Shown here one piece after another: positions 35,932 to 45,497 of a stretch of DNA of 64,000 nucleotides. Numbering within the stretch: position 1 is the stretch's first letter; each line of letters opens with the position of its first letter. Source of the DNA: Methylobacterium brachythecii (lineage in GTDB: Bacteria; Pseudomonadota; Alphaproteobacteria; Rhizobiales; Beijerinckiaceae). Where the stretch lies: positions 434,001 to 498,000 of the forward strand of contig NZ_JACIDN010000003.1 of NCBI RefSeq assembly GCF_014196345.1, in the 5' to 3' direction. The notes below the pieces were generated by a model. It saw only the letters and a list, made by a program, of their open reading frames with translations. It searched no databases and had not been told where the DNA came from. A program made the translations under genes and the position numbers.

Positions 35932-36528
35932 TCAGGCCTGCCCCGGCCACACCGCCACGCCGATCAGCAGCGGATGCAGGAAGCGCGCGAAGACGAACCA
36001 GACGACGATGCCGCCGATCACGGCGGTAGCGTCTCGGCGCCAACCGGCGGGGGCCGGCTTCGGAAGCTTGTGGGCGGGCTCGTCCGTGCGACGCTTGAGG
36101 CTGATCCGCGCGGCGACCGCCCAGGCGAGGAACCCGCCGAAGAGCAGGATCGAGCCGAGATCGCCATTGGCCAGCAGATGGGCCGTTGCCCAGATCTTGA
36201 TGGCGAGCAGCATCGGGTGCTTGACCGCCGCCTGGATGTGGCTCGGCTTCGGACCCATCGCCGCGATGCTGATGAACGCGAAGAGCGTGAGCAGCACCGC
36301 GAGATGGCGCGTCCAGACCGGCGGGTCCCAGACCGGGATCATGCCATCCGCTCGGTAGCGGCCGAAGCCCCAGATCATCAGCACGAAGCCGAGGAGCGAC
36401 AGGATGGTGTAGATGCCCTTGTAGCGCTTCTCGCCGAGGCGCCCGATCAGCGCGGCCCGCGGCCCGCGGAGCATGGTGAAGGCATGTGGGCCGAGAAACA
36501 GCACCAGGCCGAGGATCAGGATCGCCAT
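35932..36528 (-). CDS. NnrU family membrane protein
   Basis: 198 residues from ATG 36528. Five or six membrane helices with the family features FLGPHAFTM, GEKRYKGIYTILS and HPMLLAIKIWATAHLLANGD. NnrU was named in a nitric-oxide metabolism locus of Rhodobacter and is related to isoprenoid-modifying membrane enzymes such as Z-ISO; the function here is unknown. No denitrification genes adjoin it, although a putative NO sensor pair lies at 3242-5854. Confidence 0.87.
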   Translation of the reverse strand: MAILILGLVLFLGPHAFTMLRGPRAALIGRLGEKRYKGIYTILSLLGFVLMIWGFGRYRADGMIPVWDPPVWTRHLAVLLTLFAFISIAAMGPKPSHIQAAVKHPMLLAIKIWATAHLLANGDLGSILLFGGFLAWAVAARISLKRRTDEPAHKLPKPAPAGWRRDATAVIGGIVVWFVFARFLHPLLIGVAVWPGQA

Positions 36529-36641
36529 CGATTTTCCCGCGAGGCCGCCCGGCCTGTGGACGCCGCGCCGCGACAAGCGAGACGGCAAGCACTCTGTAAC
36601 GGTTCAAGACTGACTCTGCAGCGGATGTCCAGGCCGTCCCG

Positions 36642-37817
36642 ATGATCCTCCGCGCCCTCGCAGGCCTCGTTGGCCTCCTGGCGCTTGCCAGCGTCGTCCA
36701 AGCAGCCGGCGAGCCGCCGCTCTCGGCTCTGACGCTGGTCGGGCCGCCATCGCCCTTGTTCGTGGCCTCCCGCGATGCCTGTGACGGCGCCGACGTTCCG
36801 GATGCGCCAGCGCGCGCCTATCGGGATGCAACGGGCGCCGTGGCGCTGTTCGGGATGCACTATCGCAACCGGGCGCTCCGCGGCCCCGACCTCGATCATC
36901 TGAAGATCGATTGCCGCATCGTGCTCGATTCCGGCGAGCAGGCCGACCCGGCCCTGTACGACGATCGCTCCTGGATCACCGCGACCTGGACCGATGACGG
37001 CAAGGCCGTCGCGGCGTTGCTGCACCACGAATACCAGGCCAACGAGCATTCCGGCCGCTGCCGTTCCAAGCTCTACATGGAGTGCTGGTACAACACCGTG
37101 CTCGGCGCGACTTCGACGGATGGTGGGCTGACCTTCTCGCGGAGCAAGCCTCCTGCGGTGGTGGCCGGCGCGCCGTTCCGGCAGGAGATCGACCAGGGCC
37201 GGCACCGAGGCTTCTTCAACCCATCGAACGTCTTTTCGAACGGCCGCTACCGTTACTTCCTGGCTTCGACCACGGGCTGGGAGCAGCCGGGCAGCGACCA
37301 GGAACACGGCGTCTGCCTGTTCCGCACCGAGACGCCGGCCGATCCGGCGAGTTGGCGGGCCTGGACCGGCACCGGCTTCACCGCCGCCTTCCCCGATCCG
37401 TACCGGACGGCGGTGAACCGCACAGACACCTGCAAGCCGATCGCGCCGTTTCCGGCACCGGTCGGCGCGGTGGTACGTCATCGCGGCACCGGAGCTTTCG
37501 TCGCGGTGTTCATGGCGAAGGCCGGCGGCCAGTTCCCGCAATCCGGCTTTTACTGGACGACCTCGCGCGACCTCATCGCCTGGGACGAGCCGCGCCTGCT
37601 GCTCGCCGGCGCGACGCTGTACGACGACCCGTGCGGGGCTGCGGGCGGCCTGATCGCCTATCCCTCTCTGCTCGACCCGTCCGCGCAGGGGCGCAACTTC
37701 GACGACGTCGGCGACACGGCCTCGCTGTTCTACGCGACGCTGGCGACCAGGGGCTGCGAGATCACCTCGCACCGCGACCTCGTCCGCCGGCCCGTGGCGA
37801 TCAAGGTCTGGCCCTGA
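36642..37817 (+). CDS. Exported protein of unknown function, possibly beta-propeller fold
   Basis: 391 residues. A signal peptide ends near residue 22 (VVQAAG). The mature protein is rich in Asp, Trp and Tyr, with several Asp-box-like or GH43-like stretches (ATSTDGGLTFSRS, YWTTSRDLIAWDEP, RHRGFFNPSNVF) and eight or more Cys in spaced pairs. This resembles five-bladed glycoside hydrolase or sialidase-type propellers, but I cannot point to a full catalytic triad. It is not obviously in an operon and is convergent with a hybrid kinase 12 bases away. No family call is made. Confidence 0.7.
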   Translation: MILRALAGLVGLLALASVVQAAGEPPLSALTLVGPPSPLFVASRDACDGADVPDAPARAYRDATGAVALFGMHYRNRALRGPDLDHLKIDCRIVLDSGEQADPALYDDRSWITATWTDDGKAVAALLHHEYQANEHSGRCRSKLYMECWYNTVLGATSTDGGLTFSRSKPPAVVAGAPFRQEIDQGRHRGFFNPSNVFSNGRYRYFLASTTGWEQPGSDQEHGVCLFRTETPADPASWRAWTGTGFTAAFPDPYRTAVNRTDTCKPIAPFPAPVGAVVRHRGTGAFVAVFMAKAGGQFPQSGFYWTTSRDLIAWDEPRLLLAGATLYDDPCGAAGGLIAYPSLLDPSAQGRNFDDVGDTASLFYATLATRGCEITSHRDLVRRPVAIKVWP

Positions 37818-37829
37818 CTGCGGAGATCC

Positions 37830-40376
37830 TCAGGCGTTCCCTTCGATGATGCCGCGAATGCGCGCGGCGAGTGCTTCCAGGGAGAAGGGCTTGGTCATCA
37901 CCTGCATGCCATGCGCGAGATGTCCGTGGTTCAGCGCGGCGTTCTCGGCATAGCCGGTGATGAACAGCACCTTCAGTTCCGGCCGGCTGACGAGAGCCGC
38001 ATCCGCCATCTGGCGCCCGTTCATGCCGCCGGGCAGCCCGACATCGGTTACCAACAGGTCGATCCGTACGTCGGATTGCAGCACCTTCAGTCCGGAGGCG
38101 CCATCCGCCGCCTCGATCGCCGCGTAGCCCAGATCCTCCAGCACCTCAGTGACGAGCATGCGCACGGTGGGCTCGTCGTCGACCACCAGCACGGTCTCGC
38201 CGGCCTTGGCACGCGCAGCTTCCGAGAGATCCGGCACGGCCTCCGGTCCAGCGGCAGCGCCGAGATGGCGCGGCAGGTAGAGGCAGACCATCGTGCCGTC
38301 GCCGACCTCGGAATAGATCCGCACCTGGCCGCCCGATTGCTTCACAAAGCCATAGATCATCGAGAGGCCAAGCCCGGTGCCTTCTCCGATGGGTTTCGTC
38401 GTGAAGAAGGGGTCGAACGCCTTCGCGATCACGTCCGGCGTCATGCCGGTGCCGTTATCCGACACGCAGAGCGAGATGTATTGGCCGGGCTCCAGGTCGC
38501 GCTCCTTGGCCGCCCGTTGATCGAGCCAGCGATTGCCGGTCTCGATGACGATGCGCCCCCCTTCCGGCATCGCGTCGCGCGCATTGATGCACAGGTTCAG
38601 CAGCGCATTCTCGAGCTGGCTCGGATCGACGAGCGTGGGCCACAGGCCGCCCGCGCCGACTACCTCGACCGCCACCGACGGGCCGACCGTCCGGCGCACG
38701 AGGTCGACGATCCCCTCGATCAGCCGGTTGGCATCGGTGGGCTTGGGATCGAGGGTCTGGCGGCGCGAGAAGGCGAGGAGACGGTGGGTCAGCGCCGCGG
38801 CCCGCTTGGCGGCGCTTTGTGCCGCAGCGATGTAGCGCTCCAAGTCGGAGACACGGCCCTGGAGCATGCGCGACTGCATCAGCTCCAGCGACCCGGAGAT
38901 GCCGGCGAGCATGTTGTTGAAGTCGTGCGCCAAGCCGCCGGTGAGCTGTCCTACGGCCTCCATCTTCTGCGACTGCCGAAGCGCCTCTTCGGTCTGCATC
39001 AGCTCGGCCGTGCGATCGGCGACACGCTGCTCCAGCGTCTCGTTGAGCGCACGCAGCATCGCGGTGACGCGATCGCGCTCAGCCTCGACGGCGCGACGCT
39101 CCTGCACGTCGATGAGAACGCCCGGGAAGCTCAGCGGCGTACCATCCGGCGCGTGGTCGACTCGCCCGTTCGCTTCGAGCCAGTAGTACTCGCCGTCGGC
39201 GCGGCGGGTCCGGTACTGATGCGCGTAGACCCCGCCGCGGGCGATCGCCGCGGTGATCGCCTCGGTCAGGCCCGCGCGATCGTCTGGATGAACGGTGTCG
39301 ATCACCTGCGCCAGGCTCAGGCCGTCGCGGCCCATGGCCGGATCGAGACCGAAGCTCTGCGCAAAGGCCTCGTCCACGGTGAAGCGATCGCTCGGGATGT
39401 CCCATAGCCACGTGCCGATGATCGCGCCCGCGGCGAGTGCGAGTTGCACCCGTTGCACGTTTTCCCGAGCCACCCGCTCGCTGGCGCGCAGGGCTTCCTC
39501 GGCCCGCTTTCGCCCGGTGATGTCCCGGAACAGCACCAGGACCTGACGCCGGCTCGCAGGTTCGACGCGGGCGGCGGAAACGTCGATGTGGCGATCGGCG
39601 GTGACGAAGAAGCGCTCGAACCGGATGGGCTCGCCGGTGCGGAGCACACCGCCATAGAGGTCGAGCCATCCGTCGGCCTCGCCGGGCGCCAGAGTGCGAA
39701 GCGTCTGGCCGACGATGTTCGGGATACCGGTGTGGCGCTCGTAGCCGAGATTGGCTTCGACATGGACATAGTCGCTCAGAGGACCATGCGGCCCGTCGAA
39801 GAATTCGATGATGCAGAAACCGTCGTCGACGGACTCGAACAGCGCCCGATAGCGGCCCTCGCTCTCGCGCAAGGCGTCGCGGGCCGATCTCTGCTCGGTC
39901 ACGTCATGGGCCGCACCCGAGAAGCGAACCGGACGGCCGGACGCGTCGCGTTCGATCCCGCCCTTGCGAGCGATCCATCTCAGCTCGCCCGTATCCGGGC
40001 GGCGGATCCGGTACTCGACGTCGCGGGGAGGCTCGCCGCGCCTGCGGTTCTCGGCCGTGGAGATCAGATGCCGGTCTTCGGGGATGACGAGGTCCTCGAA
40101 TGCCGTCGCGGGATAGCTCGCCCGCTCGGGCAGCCCGTATAGGCGGCAGAATTCCGGCGTCGGATTGAGCACCCCGTCGACGATCCCGACCGAAAACACA
40201 CCGATGCCGCCTGCCTCTTGCGCACGCCGTAGCCGGTCCTCGGCGAGTTGGAGAGCTTCGGCCGTCGGCGCCATCCGGGCGCTCGCCACCTGGCCCGCCT
40301 GCGCGCGTAGGCCTGTCGCCTCGTCTTCGAGTTGCTGGGCGCGGTGCAGCAGTTCGTCGGTTTCGGCGTCGCTCAC
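37830..40376 (-). CDS. PAS-containing hybrid histidine kinase with C-terminal receiver
   Basis: 848 residues, no membrane helices. A short coiled coil (1-50) is followed by three PAS/PAC units (about 50-175, 175-300 and 310-430), a coiled coil, HisKA with the phospho-His in GGLAHDFNNMLAGISGS, HATPase_c (NLCINARDAMP, DNGTGM, GTGLGLSMI) and a receiver (about 725-845) with the acceptor Asp in LLVTDVGLPGGMNG and KPFSLE. The architecture is common in alphaproteobacteria for light, oxygen or energy sensing; the third PAS shows no LOV Cys motif. Its partner is not adjacent. Confidence 0.9.
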   Translation of the reverse strand: MSDAETDELLHRAQQLEDEATGLRAQAGQVASARMAPTAEALQLAEDRLRRAQEAGGIGVFSVGIVDGVLNPTPEFCRLYGLPERASYPATAFEDLVIPEDRHLISTAENRRRGEPPRDVEYRIRRPDTGELRWIARKGGIERDASGRPVRFSGAAHDVTEQRSARDALRESEGRYRALFESVDDGFCIIEFFDGPHGPLSDYVHVEANLGYERHTGIPNIVGQTLRTLAPGEADGWLDLYGGVLRTGEPIRFERFFVTADRHIDVSAARVEPASRRQVLVLFRDITGRKRAEEALRASERVARENVQRVQLALAAGAIIGTWLWDIPSDRFTVDEAFAQSFGLDPAMGRDGLSLAQVIDTVHPDDRAGLTEAITAAIARGGVYAHQYRTRRADGEYYWLEANGRVDHAPDGTPLSFPGVLIDVQERRAVEAERDRVTAMLRALNETLEQRVADRTAELMQTEEALRQSQKMEAVGQLTGGLAHDFNNMLAGISGSLELMQSRMLQGRVSDLERYIAAAQSAAKRAAALTHRLLAFSRRQTLDPKPTDANRLIEGIVDLVRRTVGPSVAVEVVGAGGLWPTLVDPSQLENALLNLCINARDAMPEGGRIVIETGNRWLDQRAAKERDLEPGQYISLCVSDNGTGMTPDVIAKAFDPFFTTKPIGEGTGLGLSMIYGFVKQSGGQVRIYSEVGDGTMVCLYLPRHLGAAAGPEAVPDLSEAARAKAGETVLVVDDEPTVRMLVTEVLEDLGYAAIEAADGASGLKVLQSDVRIDLLVTDVGLPGGMNGRQMADAALVSRPELKVLFITGYAENAALNHGHLAHGMQVMTKPFSLEALAARIRGIIEGNA

Positions 40377-40622
40377 TGTTGGCGACCCGACGTCGGCGCG
40401 ACAGTCGTCAAGCTGGCGGACAGGGCTCCGTGGCGTGTCATCGGTGCCTTCTGCCTGCCCCGGCGAGACGACGCCAGATCAGACCGGCGATTTTCATACG
40501 GATGCAGGCTTTCTCTGCGCCGTCGTCAAGATTGACGAGGAGCGTGCGCGAGCAATCGGTTTGTCAGCCTCCGTACAGCGTTGCTATAGGAGGCGCCCCG
40601 CTTCGGAGTTGCTCAGGTCCTG

Positions 40623-43600
40623 ATGCAGATCGTCCGCTCGGCAAGGCTGTGGTTCAAGGGCGGGACGTCCGACAAGGTCTATGAAGTCGATCTCGTCGAG
40701 AATGACGGGCTCGTGGGCGATGCCCGATATCTGGTCAATTTCCGCTACGGACGCCGCGGTGCCTCGCTGCGCGAGGGCACCAAGACCACAAGCCCGGCGA
40801 CGCGTGAATCGGCCGAGAGGACGTTCGACAGCGTCGTCGTCTCCAAGATCAACGAAGGCTATCGGCGGACCGATCAGGCCGCGGCCGGCACGGACGATTC
40901 CTCGACGCCGGAACGCTCTGGCTCGACGGTCGGCGGCCGCGAGCGAGAACTGATCGCCCGGCTCGACGCGGCCCTGCGCTCGCCCTGGCCCGTGGAAAAC
41001 GTCGATCGGCTGCTCTGGCGGATCGGCGAGGTGCGGATCCGCGCGGCGACGGCCGGTCTGCTCGACCTGGCCCGGAAGGCTGGCCGCGAAGCGAGCTATT
41101 CGCTGGTCTTCGCCCTGGCGCGTGCCGGCGGCGCGGAGGCCGCCCCGGCGCTTCGGACTATCGCCCACACGGCCTCAAGTCGGCTCGTCGGCGACCTCGC
41201 GGGCTTCGCTCTCGTATCGTCGCTCGTGGGCGACGCGCGCGAGATCGTCGGCCTGTCCGTCCCGGACAACCTGGCGCGAGCCTCCGAGTCACGGGACGTC
41301 GACGCCATGGTCGCTGCTCTGTCCGAGCTGGCGGCGCCGCGCGACGCGGCGCGCGCCACCGATGCCGGCCGAGCCCTCGTGGCGCTGGCCCAGGCGGCAC
41401 AGAGCGATGCGCCTCTGCGGGACGCGCTCGCCGCCGTGATCCTGCGCATGCCGGCGCGGCCGCCCTACCTGATCGGCCTGCGGAAGATCTACAAATACGC
41501 GGAGATGGCGGACGATGCCGTGCTCTTCGCCGCCGTCGCGCATCGCTTCGAGACCGCGACGCCGATGTACCGGGCCGGGCACGCTTATCGCGGCCAGGTC
41601 TACGTTCCGGAACTGAGGCGGCGGGTGAACCTCGCGGAGGTCCAGGGCCGGGATCACGCACCGGTCGGCCTGGCGGATGCGACGCTGCACTATTTCAAGC
41701 GCCGCATCTGGCGCACCCTTCGCAAGCGCGGCGAACTCGGCGACCCGAGCTTCGCGGAGCTTGCCGCCGCCTACCTCCTGACCCTGCGCGAGAGCGATCT
41801 GGCCCGGCCCACGACCTGGACGCATTTCGTCAAGGATGCCGGCGGCCGATGGTCCCGAGAGCAGCGATCCTCCGGACCGCTCGCCAAGAATTGGACGGCG
41901 AGCCAGCTTCTCCAGCGCAACGATCCGCGTGCGAGGGCACGCCTCAGCAGCCTGAGCTTCGCCGAGTTGCCCTCCGGCGCCGAGGCGAGCCGGCCCGAGG
42001 CGTTTTCGGAGCTGTGGCAGACCCGGCCGGATCTCGGCCTGCGGCTCGCCGGGCAGAGCCCGATCCCGCCCGTGGGGATACTGGGCGTACGGGTGCTCAA
42101 GGCCAATCCCGACTTCATCGCCCGACTTTCCTCTGCACAGATCGGCGAGCTACTCACCTCCGCTCATGCCGAAGTGCTGCAGCTCGGCTTCGAGGAGGCA
42201 CGCAACCGGCTGGCCGGCGGAGCGGTGGACGAGGATTTGCTCGCCATGCTGCTCCGCGCCGATCTCGTCGAGGCGCGCCGCCTCGCGGCGGACCGGATCT
42301 CCCGAGAGCCGAACCTGCCCTGGTCGGGCCTGACGCTCGCCTTCGCGGCGTTGACGGCATTCTATGCCGACCTCGATGAGCCCGTGCTCGGCTGGGCGCG
42401 GGAGCGTCGACTTGGGAAGGATGTCGCTAAACCGCTGGCGGACGAGATCGTCGCCTGGTTGCTGGCGAAGCCCGGCGAGCCGAGCGACGCGGAGGCCGCT
42501 GTCATCCGAACCGTGCGCGGCCGCCTCCGGCATCTCTGGGCTGACGGCGGGATGCCGCTTGGGGACTCGGAGATGCGCCGACTGCTGGCGCACCCCGCGC
42601 CGGCCGTGGTCGCGGCCGGCATCGATCTGCTCGGCCTCAGCGGCATCGATCCAGGCACGTTGCCGGACGGGACCTGGCGCGAACTCCTCGGCTCGCCCTC
42701 GGAAGACGTCCAGGAAGCGGCCCTCACGCTGTTCGGCGGCCTGGGCGACGAGGATCTGGCGCGGCACGCGCCGCTGGTGCTGGCCTTCGCCACTTCGGGC
42801 TCGACTCGGCTGCGGCAGGCGGCGCGGCCGCTTGTCGCCCGCATCGCCTCGCGCGAGCCGGCCGCCGCCGACAGGCTGGCGCGGGAGCTGATCGACACCC
42901 TCTTCGCCACCGCACCGGATGACGACTACCCTGCCGACATCGTCGCGCTGCTCCGCGAGGCGATGCCGGGGCAGCTCGCTGCGCTCGACACGGGCATGGT
43001 CTGGCGCCTGCTCCAGGCCCGCGCCAAGGGCGCACAGCTCCTCGGCGCCGAGCTACTCGGCAGCCGAAGCCCCGAAAACTTCTCGGTCCGGCAGATCGCC
43101 CGACTCGGCAACCACGGACATCTCTCCGTCCGGAACTGGGCGATGGCCGCCTACGAGGCCGCCCCGCAGCGTTTCCAGGCCGAGGCGCAGGATGCGGTAC
43201 TGCTCGTCGAATCCGAATGGCCCGAAATCTACGAATTCGCGCGAAAGCAGTTCGATTCCTGGCCGCCCGAAGTCTGGACGCCGGCCACCCTCGCCGTCGT
43301 CACCGACAGCGTGAAGCCGGAAGTGCTCGCCTTCGCCCGCCACCTCCTGCGCAGCCGCCTCAAGCCCGAGGATGCCGAGGCGCAGCTCACGCGGCTGCTC
43401 GAACACCCCGCGCAATCGATGCATCTCCTCGTCAGCGAGATGCTGATCGGGCAGGCGCAATCGGAGGCGGCCTTCGGCAAGCTCATGCCGCTCGCCCGCA
43501 TCGTCATGCTGCAGGTGCTGAAGGGCCGCGTGGCCAAGGACCGGGTCGCCGCCTTCCTGAAAGCCGAGGCCCTGCGCGACCGAGCCCGCGCCGAGGCGGT

Positions 43601-43778
43601 CCTGCCGCTCTTCTCCGATCTGACCCTGTCGGGCACCGAGCGCGACCGGACGCAGGCCGTGCTGACCCTGCGCGACATCACACTCGCCCATCCCGGCCTC
43701 GCCGCCTCTCTGCCGATCGGCCGCCGCCCGGCCGAGAACCGTTCGACATCTCGTCGCCCGACCGGACACGCCGCCTGA
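40623..43778 (+). CDS. WGR-domain protein with long HEAT/ARM-like repeat region (retron accessory)
   Basis: 1051 residues. The N-terminus (1-80) is a WGR-type domain with YGR at 42-44 inside NFRYGRRGASLREGTKT; WGR domains occur in PARPs and bacterial MolR-like proteins and bind nucleic acid. Residues from about 110 to the end are almost all helical with leucine- and alanine-rich repeats of HEAT/ARM character. No AAA, nuclease or protease motif was found. The stop overlaps the start of the SWIM protein (TGATG), so the two are translationally coupled and likely form a complex. With the noncoding RNA and RT downstream they resemble the ARM plus WHSWIM accessory pair of type XIII retrons as I recall that classification. 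Confidence 0.75.
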   Translation: MQIVRSARLWFKGGTSDKVYEVDLVENDGLVGDARYLVNFRYGRRGASLREGTKTTSPATRESAERTFDSVVVSKINEGYRRTDQAAAGTDDSSTPERSGSTVGGRERELIARLDAALRSPWPVENVDRLLWRIGEVRIRAATAGLLDLARKAGREASYSLVFALARAGGAEAAPALRTIAHTASSRLVGDLAGFALVSSLVGDAREIVGLSVPDNLARASESRDVDAMVAALSELAAPRDAARATDAGRALVALAQAAQSDAPLRDALAAVILRMPARPPYLIGLRKIYKYAEMADDAVLFAAVAHRFETATPMYRAGHAYRGQVYVPELRRRVNLAEVQGRDHAPVGLADATLHYFKRRIWRTLRKRGELGDPSFAELAAAYLLTLRESDLARPTTWTHFVKDAGGRWSREQRSSGPLAKNWTASQLLQRNDPRARARLSSLSFAELPSGAEASRPEAFSELWQTRPDLGLRLAGQSPIPPVGILGVRVLKANPDFIARLSSAQIGELLTSAHAEVLQLGFEEARNRLAGGAVDEDLLAMLLRADLVEARRLAADRISREPNLPWSGLTLAFAALTAFYADLDEPVLGWARERRLGKDVAKPLADEIVAWLLAKPGEPSDAEAAVIRTVRGRLRHLWADGGMPLGDSEMRRLLAHPAPAVVAAGIDLLGLSGIDPGTLPDGTWRELLGSPSEDVQEAALTLFGGLGDEDLARHAPLVLAFATSGSTRLRQAARPLVARIASREPAAADRLARELIDTLFATAPDDDYPADIVALLREAMPGQLAALDTGMVWRLLQARAKGAQLLGAELLGSRSPENFSVRQIARLGNHGHLSVRNWAMAAYEAAPQRFQAEAQDAVLLVESEWPEIYEFARKQFDSWPPEVWTPATLAVVTDSVKPEVLAFARHLLRSRLKPEDAEAQLTRLLEHPAQSMHLLVSEMLIGQAQSEAAFGKLMPLARIVMLQVLKGRVAKDRVAAFLKAEALRDRARAEAVLPLFSDLTLSGTERDRTQAVLTLRDITLAHPGLAASLPIGRRPAENRSTSRRPTGHAA

Positions 43779-45430
43779 TGAACTTCGTCCATCGCTATTT
43801 CGGCGAGACCCGCGCTTCGTCCGACGCCGCCTCGACGCTGCTCGGCTTCGCCCCCGACACCCTGCGCGAGCCGACCTATTTCGTCGGCCGCGTGGCCCGG
43901 CACCTGCCGTTCCGCGAGGCGATCTCGGCGCTCCACCACGTCGTCGTGTCGGACCTGCGCTTCAAGCCGAAGGACCGGACCGCCTATTTCGAGTGGCTGA
44001 AGGCGCATGAGCAGCAGCTCCTCGCCGAGGCCTTCGCCAATCGCGACGACACCAAGGCCCGCATCGAGGCGCTGCGCCAGGAGATGAACGACATCAACAA
44101 GCGCTCCAGCGCGCTGATGACGCCGTTCTACACGGCACGCCAAAAGTATTTCGACTGGCTCTACAAGGCCGACCGCGACGCCTGGATCGTTCTCGACCCG
44201 GTCATCACCGTTCATCCGGACGAGGTGTTCTTCGAGTGCTTCAGCCTCGATGAATCGACCTATGGCCGCCTGTCCTGCGATCACGACGTCTTCGAGCGCA
44301 TCGAGGACATGGCCTGCGGCACCACGAACATCGACTACAGCCACGCGCTGTACGACGAGTTCCAGAAGATCCGCAGCTACCGCGACACCACGCTGTCGAT
44401 CGACCCGACCGGCTTCGAGGTGCAGACCAACGGCGAGAACACCTATCGCGAGGACAAGATCGAGCTGCCTGACAGCTGGATGCGCGGCTTCCTGCAGGTG
44501 TCGAGCGCCATGGCGCAGCCGGTCCATGTCGTCGACCTGCATCCGGTCGACATGCACACGATCATCACCCGGCTCGCCGCCAAGAAGGAGCGGCGCGGGC
44601 CACGCTCGCTGCGCTTCCTGCTGGAGCCCGACAAGCCGGTGAGCGTGCTGATCGAGCCCTGGGGCGAGCGGCTGACCTTCCGGCGCTCGATCTATCGCGG
44701 CAACACAGGCGCCGAGATCCGGCTCTGGGGCCGCCGGCGCCTCGCCATCCTGGCGCGGGCGCTACCGCTGGCGAAATCCGTGCGGCTGCATCTGCTGGGC
44801 ACCGGCCTGCCATCCTTCGCCGTGGTGGATTTCGGCGGCCTGCGCTTCACCCTCGGCCTGTCGGGCTGGACCGCGAACGACTGGTCGCGCGCCGGACAAT
44901 TCGATCTCCTGGCGCCGCGCACGAAGGTCGATCAGTCCTCGGCCGAGCGGGTCTTCGGCGCACTGCGAAAACATCACTTCGCGACGGTCGAAACACTGAG
45001 CGCCGAGACTGGCCTCGACCGCACGCTCGTCGCCGGCGGGCTCGGCCTCTACGTCCAGAACGGGCGGGCCATGTACGACCTCGACAAGGGCGTCTATCGC
45101 CTGCGCGAGCTGACCCGCGACCCGCTCGCCATGGGCGCCCTGCGCTTCGCCTCCGAGCAGGAGGAGAAGGCCGATCGTTTTATAGAGGCCCGCCTCGTCA
45201 CCATCGGCTCGACCGACCAGCGCGAGGGGCGTCGCATCGTCCACGGCGAGGTGCTCGACGACGGCAAGACCCGGCATCCGATGATCGCCATAGATGCCGA
45301 CGACCGACTTGTGGAGGCGCGCTGCGACTGCGGCTTCTACGGCCACAACAAGCTGATGCGCGGACCCTGCGAGCACATGCTGGCGCTCCGCCGGATCTTC
45401 CACGCGCAGGTCGAGGGGAAGGCGGCGTGA
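43778..45430 (+). CDS. Winged-helix SWIM zinc-finger protein (retron accessory)
   Basis: 550 residues. A helical and beta-rich N-terminal part of unknown fold (1-385) is followed by a winged-helix-like region (about 387-445, ERVFGALRKHHFATVETLSA) and a C-terminal SWIM zinc finger CDC-x12-CEH, with ligands C516, C518, C531 and H533. SWIM fingers bind DNA or proteins and occur with MolR-like WGR proteins and in recombination complexes. Its start overlaps the WGR protein stop. The 334 bases after its stop hold the putative retron RNA. No enzymatic motif was recognised, so the effector activity is unknown. Confidence 0.78.
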   Translation: MNFVHRYFGETRASSDAASTLLGFAPDTLREPTYFVGRVARHLPFREAISALHHVVVSDLRFKPKDRTAYFEWLKAHEQQLLAEAFANRDDTKARIEALRQEMNDINKRSSALMTPFYTARQKYFDWLYKADRDAWIVLDPVITVHPDEVFFECFSLDESTYGRLSCDHDVFERIEDMACGTTNIDYSHALYDEFQKIRSYRDTTLSIDPTGFEVQTNGENTYREDKIELPDSWMRGFLQVSSAMAQPVHVVDLHPVDMHTIITRLAAKKERRGPRSLRFLLEPDKPVSVLIEPWGERLTFRRSIYRGNTGAEIRLWGRRRLAILARALPLAKSVRLHLLGTGLPSFAVVDFGGLRFTLGLSGWTANDWSRAGQFDLLAPRTKVDQSSAERVFGALRKHHFATVETLSAETGLDRTLVAGGLGLYVQNGRAMYDLDKGVYRLRELTRDPLAMGALRFASEQEEKADRFIEARLVTIGSTDQREGRRIVHGEVLDDGKTRHPMIAIDADDRLVEARCDCGFYGHNKLMRGPCEHMLALRRIFHAQVEGKAA

Positions 45431-45497
45431 TGGTGTCGATCGCGCTAGCCGGCAGCCAAGCCTTGCCTTCGCTCACCGCCAACCGTAACCATCCCCT

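Noticed and set aside
43217..43777. Upstream extension of the SWIM protein frame
   Set aside because: It overlaps the WGR/HEAT gene and has Arg-rich shadow composition; the ATG at 43778 with a TGATG overlap is the better start.
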